The translations under genes and the position numbers were made by a program. The notes beneath the pieces are model-generated. The model made no database searches, had not been told where the DNA came from, and worked only from the letters and a program-made list of their open reading frames with translations. Positions 1-9,836 of a stretch of DNA of 64,000 nucleotides are shown here, piece by piece (the first letter of the stretch is position 1; every line of letters begins with the position of its first letter). This stretch comes from Pomphorhynchus laevis (Eukaryota; Acanthocephala; Palaeacanthocephala; Echinorhynchida; Pomphorhynchidae): assembly GCA_012934845.2 (NCBI GenBank), contig WNNJ02002207.1:1-64000 (forward strand), read 5' to 3'.

Positions 1-675
1 GAGTTTCGTTTGAATCGGTATTGCTCGAGATTGCGAATAGCAATTCTTTCCGTATATTTAAGTAAGTGTTCGAATCGAGCATATTCTTCAGTCTGCAAAC
101 TCTCGTCACTCCTAGACGGTCATGTGATAGCCGGCAGCCATCGTCAGTAAGATGAACTATCACACGCCGTTTCGGCTGCCTCTGTGACATTGTGAAAATG
201 CATTTCCGACATCTAGCTTAAATTGTTGGTGGCGTTAGCTCTTAAATCCAACAATTTGCAATGCAGACCATCATAAACAACCAGAGGATCAAACTTTCGG
301 ATGCTTGACTGTAAGAAACCGAGATTGAGTGGATCAATTCTTTCTATATAATCATAAGAGTTTCGTTTGAATCGGTATTGCTCGAGATTGCGAATAGCAA
401 TTCTTTCCGTATATTTAAGTAAGTGTTCGAATCGAGCATATTCTTCAGTCTGCAAACTCTCGTCAATCCTAGACGGTCATGTGATAGCCGGCAGCCATCG
501 TCAGTAAGATGAACTATCACACGCCGTTTCGGCTGCCTCTGTGACATTGTGAAAATGCATTTCCGACATCTAGCTTAAATTGTTGGTGGCGTTAGCTCTT
601 AAATCCAACAATTTGCAATGCAGACCATCATAAACAACCAGAGGATCAAATTTTCGGATGCTTGACTGTAAGAAA
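1..675 (-). repeat. 357-bp satellite, left-edge block
   Basis: Nearly identical copies begin at 1 and 358, giving a period of 357 bp. The block runs off the left edge and stops abruptly inside a unit at about 675. On the minus strand each unit holds two overlapping open frames: one of 67 codons beginning MSQRQPKRRV (344-547) and one of about 80 codons (213-455). Because 357 is a multiple of three, frames stay in register between units, but every frame meets stops within a unit, so I do not call a gene. The same unit makes the palindromic array at 44299-46420, with only a few substitutions. I do not recognise the peptides. Confidence 0.93.
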
Positions 676-1044
676 TGCTCCCTCTAACTCCCGAACTGAG
701 TGTAAGGCTGACTTTGAATACCATGAAAAACGAAAAATTTCGAAGTATGGAGAGCGAATTTTAAGTTTAGAACAGGCGCATTTCAGTCCGTTAATTTTTT
801 CGTCTTCAGGAGGATCAAGTCAGGAATCTAATAGGATAATGAAGCAAATAGCGTCAAAATTAAGCTCAAAACGCGAACTCCCATATCCTCAAATAATATA
901 AAATATACGAGAGAAAATTTCATTTGCCTTAGCTCGTGCTGCATCTGCCTGTTTAAGAGCGCCACGCTCTACATATGGAAAACCTATTCACGATCATTTT
1001 CGATCAACAGAAGAGATGTCACGAAAGCCGGAAGATTCGAATTA
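676..1044 (+). mobile_element. C-terminal fragment of an RT-family retroelement (fossil)
   Basis: The plus-strand reading contains ECKADFEYHEKRKISKYGER, then FSPLIFSSSGG, then ISFALARAASACLRAP. This is the tail of a reverse-transcriptase protein family common in aquatic invertebrates, which I recall as YxxRIxxVEHxxFTPLVFSxxGG followed by an LAR-rich end. The clade is uncertain. It may be a non-LTR family with a C-terminal nuclease-like domain. The same tail occurs on the minus strand at 21821-22252 and 19419-19851. The copy is broken and 5'-truncated, and it joins the satellite directly at 675. Confidence 0.6.
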
Positions 1045-1094
1045 AAGAGAAATAACTTAGCTTATGATTGGATTTTTGAATTCTTTAGTTCTTT

Positions 1095-1478
1095 ACTTTT
1101 GGACACATTCTTGTATGTTTTACGAAAATAAAAATTTTTCTTAAAAAAAAATTAATTGACAACGAATTGCGACCGCTTTAGCTCAACAAGGACACATACG
1201 CTACAGTGATATAGCTATTAGACTAAAAAGAAAAATAAGCTTCGAAATTGCTCGGTCAATATCGGCCTGTCTCCGGAGTCCACGGTCAACACAAGGTACT
1301 CCCATGCGTAGTACATTCAAACACCCAGCCGACTCGTCTTCGTAGCTGTATCCAGTATCCAATTCAGCAGTTTATTGCTCGACATTTTTGGACCCATGTG
1401 CGGGTAACCTTGATTGTATGCTTTACTAAAATAAATTTTTCCGTTTAAAAAAATTAAAAAAAAATTGACAACGAATTG
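1095..1478 (+). mobile_element. Poly-A retro-insertion with 15-bp target duplication, next to a related tail
   Basis: The 15-mer ATTGACAACGAATTG occurs at 1155-1169 and again at 1464-1478. The second copy directly follows an A-rich tail (about 1445-1463). The sequence between (1170-1463) therefore looks like a short retro-inserted copy flanked by a target-site duplication. Its last 80 bp resemble 1095-1150, the A-tailed 3' end of the element before it. This suggests a 5'-truncated family member landed directly behind an older tail. No coding capacity is recognised in the insert. Confidence 0.55.
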
Positions 1479-1699
1479 AGCCGAGGCTCTTTATAAGTTG
1501 CTTCACAAAATAAAAAGAATAAAAAGAATAAGAGTCGTTTTGTCCCTCCCTGATAGGAGTGGTGTGTCCCTCCTTGGGACACACGGAGGAGTGTCCCAAG
1601 GAGGGACACTCCTCCGCTCAAGGAGTGTCCCTCTTTGAGCCGAGGCTCTTTACAAGTTGCTTCACAAAATAAAAAGAATAAGAGTCGTTTTGTCCCTCC
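1478..1699. repeat. Direct repeat flanking competing hairpins
   Basis: A segment of about 65-70 bp starting GAGCCGAGGCTCTTTA occurs at 1478-1549 and again at 1637-1699. Between the copies lie two perfect inverted repeats that share an arm. One pairs 1564-1579 with 1594-1609 (16 bp). The other pairs 1584-1597 with 1603-1616 (14 bp). They cannot form together. No protein is recognised here. Confidence 0.8.
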
Positions 1700-2812
1700 G
1701 CGATATAGGTTGTGGGAGGTTATAAAGGAGTATGGAGTACCACACTATCATTGAATAGCTGTGGCTTCTCTGTATAAACAAAGTATGACGAGCCAGTTCA
1801 CCGCCTCGTCTTTATTATTGAGGCTCTTGTCGCTATCTGCTCCCGATATTAAGATCGACTCCATTAGTTTTTGCGACACAACGTTATGCGCTCGGTAGAG
1901 TAACTTTGCGCTGCACTTTAGTTGCTTATTTGGATGTCGTTGTGAATAATAAGAAATTTCGAGACGGGCTGCTCTGACGGATGTCGGTATTCAGTTCGGT
2001 TCTATCAGGATAGCATCTCTGCTTTTTGCAGATGACGTTGTTTTGTTGACTTCTTGTTCTAAGGACTTACAATGCCTACTAGATCGATTCACGATGGAAT
2101 GCTAAGCGGCAGGGATGTTGGTTAGTACCTCCAAGACTGTCTCTATGTGCTCGTCTCGGATTCAGTTGCCAATGCCAATCCGAATAGGGGAAAGGTTCTT
2201 CCTGATGTGGAGGATTTCATGTATCTTGGGGTATTGTTATCGAGGGACGGCAGGAACATCAAGGAGATTGAGAAACGGATTTGTGCAGCTAACGCAGCAA
2301 TGCGTTCTTTGTACAGGTATGTCGTGGTGAAGCGGAAGTTGAGTCTTTGTGCGAAGCTTTCGGTTTACCACGCAATCTTCGTTCCTATCTTAACCTATGG
2401 TCATGAGCTTCGGGTTATTACCGAAAGGATAATATCTCGGATACATGCGACAGAAATGAGGTTTCTTCACGGTGTGACCGGTCTTAGTCTTCGAGATAAA
2501 ATTAGGAATTCGGTCATCCGGGATTGACTCGGAGTAAAGTCGCTGCTTCTCCATATCTAATAAAGTCAGCTGAGGTGGCTAGGACACGTTCTGAGGATGT
2601 CTAGGGGTCACCTTCTTCGGAGGGCTTTCCAGTCCAGACTCTCTGGAAAGAGACCTCGGTACAGGTGGAGAGATCAAATATCGAAACTGGCCGAAGACCG
2701 CCTTGGGCTATCTGAAAGAGAACTCCGGTCTATCGCCTATGATCGCGATATCTGGAGTAGTTTGATTCGTGCACTGCCTCCACGACCCGACACCCAGACC
2801 AGTGGTTGACAG
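1696..2812 (+). mobile_element. LINE, 3' half of RT ORF, carrying a PLE piece
   Basis: Fragments of a non-LTR RT protein run 5' to 3': WEVIKEYGV near 1705, LFADDVVLLTSC near 2018, DFMYLGVLLSRDGR near 2210, then the tail YGHELRVITERIISRIHATE near 2395 and RWRDQISKLAEDRLGLSE near 2665, ending PPRPD before the stop at 2807-2809. The stretch 1795-1960 interrupts it. That stretch is the reverse complement of the PLE endonuclease sequence at 3820-3980. The LINE carries several stops and frameshifts. Its 5' half is on the other strand at 3981-5850. The tail reads like a family I remember as abundant in teleost fish (I-group or Nimb-like), but the clade is unproven. Confidence 0.75.
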
Positions 2813-3110
2813 GAAAAATATTGTATATTGTTTGTTTTTTCTTGTCAAGAAATTCTTGTAAATATATTAACAAAGATTAATTTTTCAATTAAAGTTTCGC
2901 CTTGTGTTTCTTTAAAAATTGTTAGTATTTTTAACCAAGACAATTTATAAGTAGCTTATTAATTGAATTGAATTTATACTGTGTATATATTACGAGGCTG
3001 GTTAAACTACTTGCCATAATTCATTGACTGATCCGATTTATATTTTAAATGATATAAAACTGACTGGAAAAGAATAAAAAAATATTTCAATTTACTTAAA
3101 ATTTCTAAGG

Positions 3111-3765
3111 AGCCACCACCTTACACGAAATCTTGTTCGATCTTTAACCACAAAAGTAGACGGCATAATGTTTCATTGTGCTACTAGCGTAATGTAGTTT
3201 ATGAAATGTTTTGTGATGAGTGCGCTGCTTTAGGTAAGAAGTTTAGCTACACAGGATAAACATAACATCCGGTATCTGAACGGCTTAAAGAACATTTAAG
3301 AGCAACACGAAACTATTCAGCGCCTTCTTACGCCAGCGATGCATGGGCTGTTTATTATTCACAACGACATCCAAATAAGCAACTAAAGTGCAGCGCAAAA
3401 TTACTCTACCGAGCGCATAACGTTGTGTCGCAAAAACTAATGGAGTCAATCTTAATATCGGGTGCAGATAGCGACAAGAGTCTCAATAATAAAGACGAGG
3501 CGGTGAACTGGCTTGATTCGATGCAATGATAAATATTGATTATGTTATTAATTGTTAATGTATTTGTGACGATGTTAATATGCGTTCCATGTTTCAGATG
3601 AGCCACTGACGAAGCCGTTTGACAATATATAATAACTAAGTCAGCCTTTGATCTGATTAACTTTTCATCTTAATAAAATTTATTGACTAGTTTCGGTATA
3701 CCTTTATAAACTGAAAGTAATATTAACCTAAACTAGTCAATAAATTTTATATTGACTAGTTTAAG
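3111..3765 (+). mobile_element. Penelope-like element, endonuclease end and terminal repeats
   Basis: An 86-codon open frame (3272-3529) contains ERLKEHLRATRNYSAPSYAS and ends in an LNNKDEAVNWLD-type motif. This fits the C-terminal half of a PLE GIY-YIG endonuclease (R..EH...HPNKQL...LMES). Similar sequence extends upstream to about 3111. After the stop, 3610-3765 contains CTGACGA and, in inverted copies, the word ACTAGTC around 3683, 3730 and 3757. The minus strand reads GGTATACCGAAACTAGTC near 3685. These resemble a degenerate hammerhead ribozyme, as known from PLE terminal repeats. The element is broken and lacks a visible RT here. Confidence 0.6.
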
Positions 3766-3980
3766 AGCAGCACGAAACTATTCAGCGCCTTCTTACGCCA
3801 GCAATGCATGGGCTGTTTATTATTCACAACGACATCCAAATAAGCAACTAAAGTGCAGCGCAAAGTTACTCTAGCGAGCGCATAACGTTGTGTCGCAAAA
3901 ACTAATGGAGTCGATCTTAATATCGGGTGCAGATAGCGACAAGAGCCTCAATAATAAAGACGAGGCGGTGAATTGGCTCG
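3763..3980 (+). mobile_element. Second partial copy of the PLE endonuclease
   Basis: This 218-bp block is nearly identical to 3298-3513 and in the same orientation. It is joined at 3980 to the minus-strand LINE. The same LINE/PLE junction occurs, inverted, at about 1795. The PLE piece therefore sits antisense within the LINE, and the composite was copied or inverted afterwards. Confidence 0.75.
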
Positions 3981-5850
3981 TCATACTTTGTTTATACAGA
4001 GAAGCCACAGCTATTCAATGATAGTGTGGTACTCCATACTCCTTTATAACCTCCCACAATCTATATCGCGGAACTTGGTCGAACGCCTTCTCCAAATCTA
4101 CAAAACACATGTAGACCGGTTGAGCGAACACCCGAGACCGTTCAAGGATAGTTGAGAGAGTATAGAGCTGATCCGTATTTCCACGATCTGGACGAAATCC
4201 GCATTGTTCCTCTTGCAACTGCACATCAACTATAGGCCGTATCCTTAACTCAAGAATCCTAGCAAATAACTTACCAGTTTGACTAAGAAGAATGATGTCC
4301 CGATAATTGGACCACACTCTTCGGTCACCTTTCTTAAAGAAAGGTACCACAACCCCAGTTCGCCACTCACTTGGAACCTTGTCCGACTTCAATGCAGCAT
4401 TGAAGACCCGTGTAAGCCACTTTATGCCAAATGTCGAAAGCCTTTAACGCTTCAGGTCGAATCTCGCCTACTCCAGAAAACTTGCTATTACGAAGTTTTT
4501 TAACAACAGCAATGACCTCTTCCAAAGAGATGAGCTCTTCCGTTGGTTCTAAAGTCTCTACTTCTACAAGAGAAGGCATATCCACCGGATTAATGAGACA
4601 ACCAATAATTTCTTCTATGTCAGTCAGCATAGATCCTCTCTTGTCGTAGACAGTTTGGGGAGTTTTCTACTTTCCAACACTAAGGTTCCTGATCGTCCTC
4701 CAGAACATCTTTGAAGCTGACATATAATCAAGTTCTAAGTGCGCTCCAAACTTCTCCCAAGCAGCCTTCTTCGCTTCAGTAACTACTCGAGCTGAAGCTC
4801 TCTTCGCCCTTCGGTACTTGTCTACAACTTCCACTGATTTATCTGACAAAGTTGGCTTATAAGCCCTCTTCTTCTCTTGGACAAAATCTTTAACTGTTGG
4901 CGTCCACCAAGCAGTTCGAGTATTTCCTCCGCGACAAGCACCTAATGCCTTCGAGCAACAACTTTTCAGTGTTGCTTTGGCAAGCGAGGATCTGAACATC
5001 TTCCATTCCTGATCAATGCTATTCACCTCTTCTGGCAACCGAGAGAAGTCCTCCCGGATTAGCCAGAAAAATTTTCTTTGACAGAAACATCTGCTAGACG
5101 CTGCCAGCACGCCTTCACACAACGTTCGGGTTTCCAGGCTTGTCTAGCATCCGATCCGACCATCGAAGTTTACTAACTGCAAGATAGTGATCGGTTTACA
5201 GATCAGCCTCTCTCTTCACATGAGTGTTCAGAACATAACGTCGCATATAAGATGAAACGATTACAAAATCGATCATTGATCTTTGCTAAAGAGAATCATG
5301 ATGCCATGTGCATCTATGGATCTCCTTATGTTCAAACATGGTGTTGGTTATGCACAAATTGTTACGAGAACAAAAGTGCAATAATTCAACACTACTCTTA
5401 TTCAGATCAGAGTCCGTTCCTCCCCAACACTCCCTTCCAAGTGCTACTGTTGCTACCAACATGATCAATGAAGTCACCCGATAGAACGAGGGAATCTCCA
5501 ACAGGTGTACTATCAAGCAGAGCCTGAAGATCTTACATGAAGGCTGCGTATTCCGAGATAATGTCGGGAGCATACACACAGCAACAGTTATCCCCTTTCC
5601 CTCTTTAACTAAAGTCTCAGATACGCCAGCCTTTCGTTCACTTGGTTAAACCTCTCTACCACAAACGACAACCGGGGAATTGTAAGTATCCCTATACTCG
5701 CCTATCGTCGCTTTCCGTAGGTAACTCCCGAATAGTTCAAGGGTCAACCTTGATCCAAAAGTTTTGTTCCGGTTCCAGAATAGTGAAGAGAACACACTCC
5801 GACTATTTTAAGACCGAAGCGAACCATCTCTTCAACTAATTATGGTTCCT
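3981..5850 (-). mobile_element. LINE, 5' half (endonuclease to first RT motifs)
   Basis: Read on the minus strand from about 5830 downward. The AP-type endonuclease region includes VNERLAYLRL, PVGDSLVLSGDF and NTMFEHKEIHRCTWHHDSL (5286-5580). The linker includes ACRGGNTRTAWWTPTVKD and YRRAKRASARVVTEAKKAAW (4667-5122). The RT start includes TGVVVPFFKKGDRRVWSNYR, EEQCGFRPDRGNTDQLYTL and MCFVDLEKAFDQVPR (4015-4392). Reading is interrupted by several frameshifts and stops, so this is a dead copy. It ends at the PLE junction at 3980. The complementary 3' half of the same protein lies on the plus strand at 1696-2812. Confidence 0.8.
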
Positions 5851-6031
5851 TCTCCATCAGCGAGATAAAATTTCACTTTCCTACATAAAGGCTAGTCCGC
5901 TTCGGATGTTGATGACATCAGAGGGAATGCTACATTCACTCTGATGATTCAGATTAAGGGTAGTTCTGCTTTTCGAGCTTTAATCACTGTTTAAGCGCGT
6001 GTTAAGGTGCCTATGGATGATTATTAAAGTC

Positions 6032-6073
6032 ATGGTACTGATGAGCTCCGTTAGAGCGAAACGCGTCTACTGT
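6032..6073 (+). ncRNA. Hammerhead ribozyme, type I, minimal stem III
   Basis: All canonical parts are present in order. Stem I 5' arm ATGGTA (6032-6037); core CTGATGA (6038-6044); stem II GCTC-CGTTA-GAGC (6045-6057); core GAAA (6058-6061); the self-complementary ACGCGT (6061-6066) as a two-pair stem III; then C6067 and the stem I 3' arm TACTGT (6068-6073). Stem I gives four Watson-Crick and two G-U pairs. Predicted self-cleavage is 3' of C6067 (triplet GTC). Small palindromic stem III hammerheads that work as dimers are known from PLEs and Schistosoma-type repeats. I found no ORF belonging to it. It lies just before the inverted repeats at 6418-7045. Confidence 0.85.
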
Positions 6074-6342
6074 TGTTGAAGTTTGTCGTCACACATCGGA
6101 TGACTGGGCATACATTGCGACTTTGAATATTGCGAGAATAATTCGATTTTATTTCTTGGTCTAATGAGGATATATAGAAGGCTGCCTGGTGTTTATGCCT
6201 CCTCATGAGGAAAACATAGTGATTTATTTACGAGTACACCATTGGGTGTCCCAGGGTAGGTGTAACAACAAATTATATTTATAGATATATATTTATATAT
6301 AGACAAGTGAAATATAACAAACAGCTCGCAATTGTTATATAT

Positions 6343-6373
6343 AACAACGGTCCAGAAATCCTGGACCGTTGTT
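6343..6373. other. Perfect 13-bp hairpin
   Basis: AACAACGGTCCAG (6343-6355) and CTGGACCGTTGTT (6361-6373) pair perfectly around a 5-nt loop. It lies between the hammerhead and the inverted satellite-related copies. Function is unknown. Confidence 0.8.
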
Positions 6374-6417
6374 TACTCAGCTCATCCGTGCACCACCATT
6401 ATACATGCCGTATCCAT

Positions 6418-7045
6418 TAAGGATTCAACGAGTGCAGCGACAATTCAGCAACAACCTCTGGCTAGTGTTTAAGGATGGTCCGCACAGCAATTCGATTTGG
6501 TAAAGAGCGTAAGCCTCAGTCAATCAAGCAGTGTCGGAAACGCCATCATTCACAATGTCATACAGGTAACCGAAACGGCCAGTGCGTACTTCATTCTACT
6601 GATGAGTGTCGCCGGGTACTCCATCATTTCAATGATGAAGTGGTCGTCTAGAAGTAACATAGCGACTGAAAGTCGTGAATTAAAGTCCAGTCTTACAAGC
6701 AACATCTTTATCATCGAAATGATGGTGTACTCGGCAGCACTCATCAGTAGAATGAAGTACCAACTGATCGTTTCGGTTGCCTGTGTGGCAGTAAAATAAG
6801 GCATTTTCGATACTTTGCTTAAACGTACGAGGCTTTGCTCTCGTACCAGCACATTTGATGTTTAGACCATCCTTATCTACTGAGCGGAGATTGTTGTTGA
6901 CTGTTCGCGTCACTCGTTTGATCCAAAACTGGATTCGACATATAGAAGTAAAGTCCGGCTTTGAGGAATTAAACAGCATCCAGGAAGCAACGGCCATCAT
7001 TTCGATGATAAAGTGGTCGTCTAGAAGTGACATAGAGCCTGCAGT
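6418..7045. repeat. Inverted pair of satellite-related copies
   Basis: A plus copy (about 6418-6697) and a minus copy (about 6700-7000) face each other tail to tail. Both carry GGATGGTC, then TCGGAAAYGC or TCGAAAATGC, then CCGAAAC, then CTTCATTCTACTGATGAG, then GGTCGTCTAGAAGT. The same words in the same order make up much of the 357-bp satellite unit (GATGGTC, TCGGAAATGC, AGCCGAAACGG, TTCATCTTACTGACGA, GACCGTCTAGGAGT). The minus copy reads openly as CHTGNRNDQLVLHSTDECC. The plus copy reads as CHTGNRNGQCVLHSTDEC. These Cys/His-rich peptides suggest a once-coding ancestor. I do not recognise the family. Confidence 0.65.
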
Positions 7046-7162
7046 TCGTTGATCGTAGTCAGTTTCATTCGGCAGCTACATTGAATACATTACGAATTCC
7101 AATGGGAATCCTGGCCGTTGTTTCATTCCGCATAGCCGGATTTAACTTTTATTTGCCGAATC

Positions 7163-7231
7163 CAGTTTTGGATACAACGAGTGAAGCGAACAGTCAGCAA
7201 CATCCTCTGCTGAGTAGGTACATTCAAGAAA
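7163..7231 (+). repeat. Third partial copy of the satellite-related sequence
   Basis: GGATACAACGAGTG, then GCGAACAGTCAGCAACA, matches 6418-6482 and the reverse complement of 6862-6935. It is cut off where the LINE fragment at 7232 begins. Confidence 0.6.
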
Positions 7232-8150
7232 AAGTTTGTCTGGAGGAAGGAGATAGCATCGGGTTGGATTAGTAGCATATGTCTTGATGAAGTTTTGGAG
7301 AAATCACTATCCCATTACAATTATGGAGTCACTCAATTTCCCCAACCAATCCCATCTTGGTGTGATTTCAGGAGTATGGATTTATCTGTTACAGATTACC
7401 TGAATTTCTGGGCCCATTTCCAGGTGCTCCAAAACCCGTACTCCACCCGCATCTGTCAGATTTGACAGACAGTCAGAGAAATGAGGTTGCCATTACAATG
7501 GTTTTCCATTACACTGATTCCCCTCGGATGTTGCAGGCGTCAATATTAGCCGAAGAATTTTTACCAAAAAAATTTGACCCTTGTCTTAAAGATCTGCGTC
7601 GCATGTTGATTCAAAACTTCCTCATCTCCATCTACGGGAAAGCGCTTACACGTAGAATCACTTATCATATATGTAGGCGGTAATTAATCCCACCAGGTTT
7701 TCATGCGTTTGTGAAGGGTCGAGTAATCTATTTAGTGATCGGAGTTGTGCCACGAAAATAGACATTAACTTGCTATATCTATCTTTCATGACTTTACTGC
7801 TGCATTCGACTGCATTTCCATTCCTTTTGTTATCTTTTCTCTCAGGTCCATCGGATTGACTGCGAGTATTGTTAACAGGGTTAAAATATTTCTGCACACT
7901 TAGCGTATTTTTTACGATGATGACCCCGATGCTCGTCAGATATACCCTATTACAGGTGTGCCCTTAGGCTGTCCCATTTCTCATATCTTTTATCTTACTA
8001 CCTCCATAGTGCTATTTAAATTTTTTATTCGTGATCAACATATAGTAGTATACGCTGATGATACCACAGCTGTGATTTATGGATGCAGGAGCAAAGATGT
8101 ATTCTCGAACATTGAACCGTTTATTTTTTAAGATTAAAAGACCAGGTGCA
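7232..8150 (+). mobile_element. Old LINE A fragment (RT region)
   Basis: It matches 11910-12840 in order and orientation, for example AAGTTTGTCTGG, GGTTGGATT, TGACAGACAGTCA and the YADDTTA region near 8050 (VVYADDTTAV). It has more substitutions, stops and frameshifts than the copy at 9837-13440. It is truncated at both ends: no ORF1, no endonuclease and no 3' end. It is inferred to be older than the downstream copy. Confidence 0.8.
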
Positions 8151-8159
8151 TGTTTTTAT

Positions 8160-9470
8160 TAGGTGTATATTTTGTTTTTGTGATTTAAGAACACCATTAT
8201 TTTGTTCAACATATTCAACCATATGCGTCGATATATCACCCCTGCCTGCACGCTTTGTCTAAGCATCCGCTCTTCTACAATTCATGTGAATATTTAGTTG
8301 ATCACCAGTTTCGCCCACGTATTGGGCTTTGCAAACAATTCCTATGCAAATGTATATTAAGCTCTTAGTAACAGGACTCCAAGTATTGGAGTCCTGTTAC
8401 GGTGCTTTCAAATTTCAATGTATTATACATATCCATGCAACATAAACATCTTATGTTATAGCATCTACTGTTTGATTATGAAGTTGTCGTAATGATACCG
8501 TTTCTTACTCAGCCAATTTCTCAAATTGTTACCTTAACATATAAAATTCAAAGAAATTAAATACCTTTAGGTAACTTATCACCAAGAGATTTCAACGCAC
8601 GTAATATATCACTTTTTAAATTCAGTCGGCCAGGGTAGCATTCACTAACAAATATATCACAATTGCCAAATCTATTAGCCTTACCTCTTATCGATAACAC
8701 ATCTGCTCAATTTAATATACAAACGGCTAAAAGTTGTGTATTGATCTGCCTCATGGAATAGATACGTTAAAATAACTCCCTAGCTAGGTCATACAGTGCT
8801 AATTCGAACATTTTTACAGTTGAGCACACTTTAATAGCTCTTATCTCTGTATTGCTAATTAGTAGCCGTTTCACACCAGAACGAAGGCATGAACTTGCAT
8901 GAACCATAATACTAACAACTTTGAATTTCTTGTACATCCTTAGTATATTATGCATCAGCCTCATTTTTATAAATCGATGCATCCAAATGGTTAATTCCTA
9001 TTGGAATTTGGTTGAAAGGTATATATTTCAATTTCGAATAGCTATTCAGTTTATTGAGAAATGTTTATACTGGTTCGACGCCATACTAAGATAATATCGT
9101 CCACGTATCTTAGCCAAAGCGAATGTTTCAATTCCTGTGTGACAATAAAAGCTCTCTCAGCATAAAATGAATACTGTTCGATATATGTAGGAGTTACGGG
9201 GTTGCCCATTACAGTATCAATATCTAGTTTGAATAACTTAACTTTAAATTTAAAAGTGCTAATTGTAACACTACTCTTAACCGATTACACACCCGATCAA
9301 CGGAATAATTTTTATTCCATTTAGTCAGTAAATGGTGGATTGCGTGTATATCATTATATGTTTGGATGGAGGTGTATAAATACTCCATATCCATTTTCAT
9401 ATAATTAATTGAGGATTAATGGTTCTTTTATAGTTTCGAACCGCCTGATAAAGTCATCAGCGCTTGTACT
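8160..9470 (-). mobile_element. Penelope-like element fossil
   Basis: The minus strand near 8211-8340 reads ICKAQYVGETGDQLNIHMN, matching the start of a PLE GIY-YIG endonuclease (AQYVGET...L..RMN). Upstream on the same strand (8560-9460) are RT-like remnants, including DDFIRRFETIKEPLILN near 9430-9470. The copy is broken with many interruptions. A perfect hairpin lies inside it at 8368-8400. Confidence 0.55.
8368..8400. other. Perfect 15-bp hairpin
   Basis: GTAACAGGACTCCAA (8368-8382) pairs with 8386-8400 around a 3-nt loop, without mismatch, inside an otherwise decayed PLE. Confidence 0.85.
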
Positions 9471-9836
9471 AATACTTTTTTCAGTTTCTGTGCAAAATTA
9501 CAATACAATTTTGCAATACAAATTTACAATACATTTTGGATAAAAAATAAATGTTTCCGATTAAGAAGCATTAAAAAGCGTAAAACATATTCCAAATGAT
9601 GAAAAAATGTGCACAAGTGAAAACGCTTATTTCGGGTCGGAGCATCAAAGCTCCTATGGAAATGTGCCTGTAATCAACAATTCCGCTAGAATTACAAATG
9701 GTAAAGGTAAAGTACCTTCTCCTACATCTTTCCCTTCGGACTTGCAGGTTAGTCAATTTAATAAGAACTATGTTACTGACTCGGGGGAGCTCCCCCGATA
9801 CCGAAACTAAAAAATTTAGCAATCATTAATTCAGTT

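Noticed and set aside
6590-6620. CTGATGAGTGTCGCC as a second canonical hammerhead
   Set aside because: The following stem is weak and no GAAA follows it in place.
6497-7052. Several 65-117 codon frames on both strands as genes
   Set aside because: They arise from the inverted pair of satellite-related copies; only the short Cys/His-rich reading is shared between arms.
8370-8400. Hairpin as a bacterial-type terminator
   Set aside because: There is no T-run after it and the context is eukaryotic.
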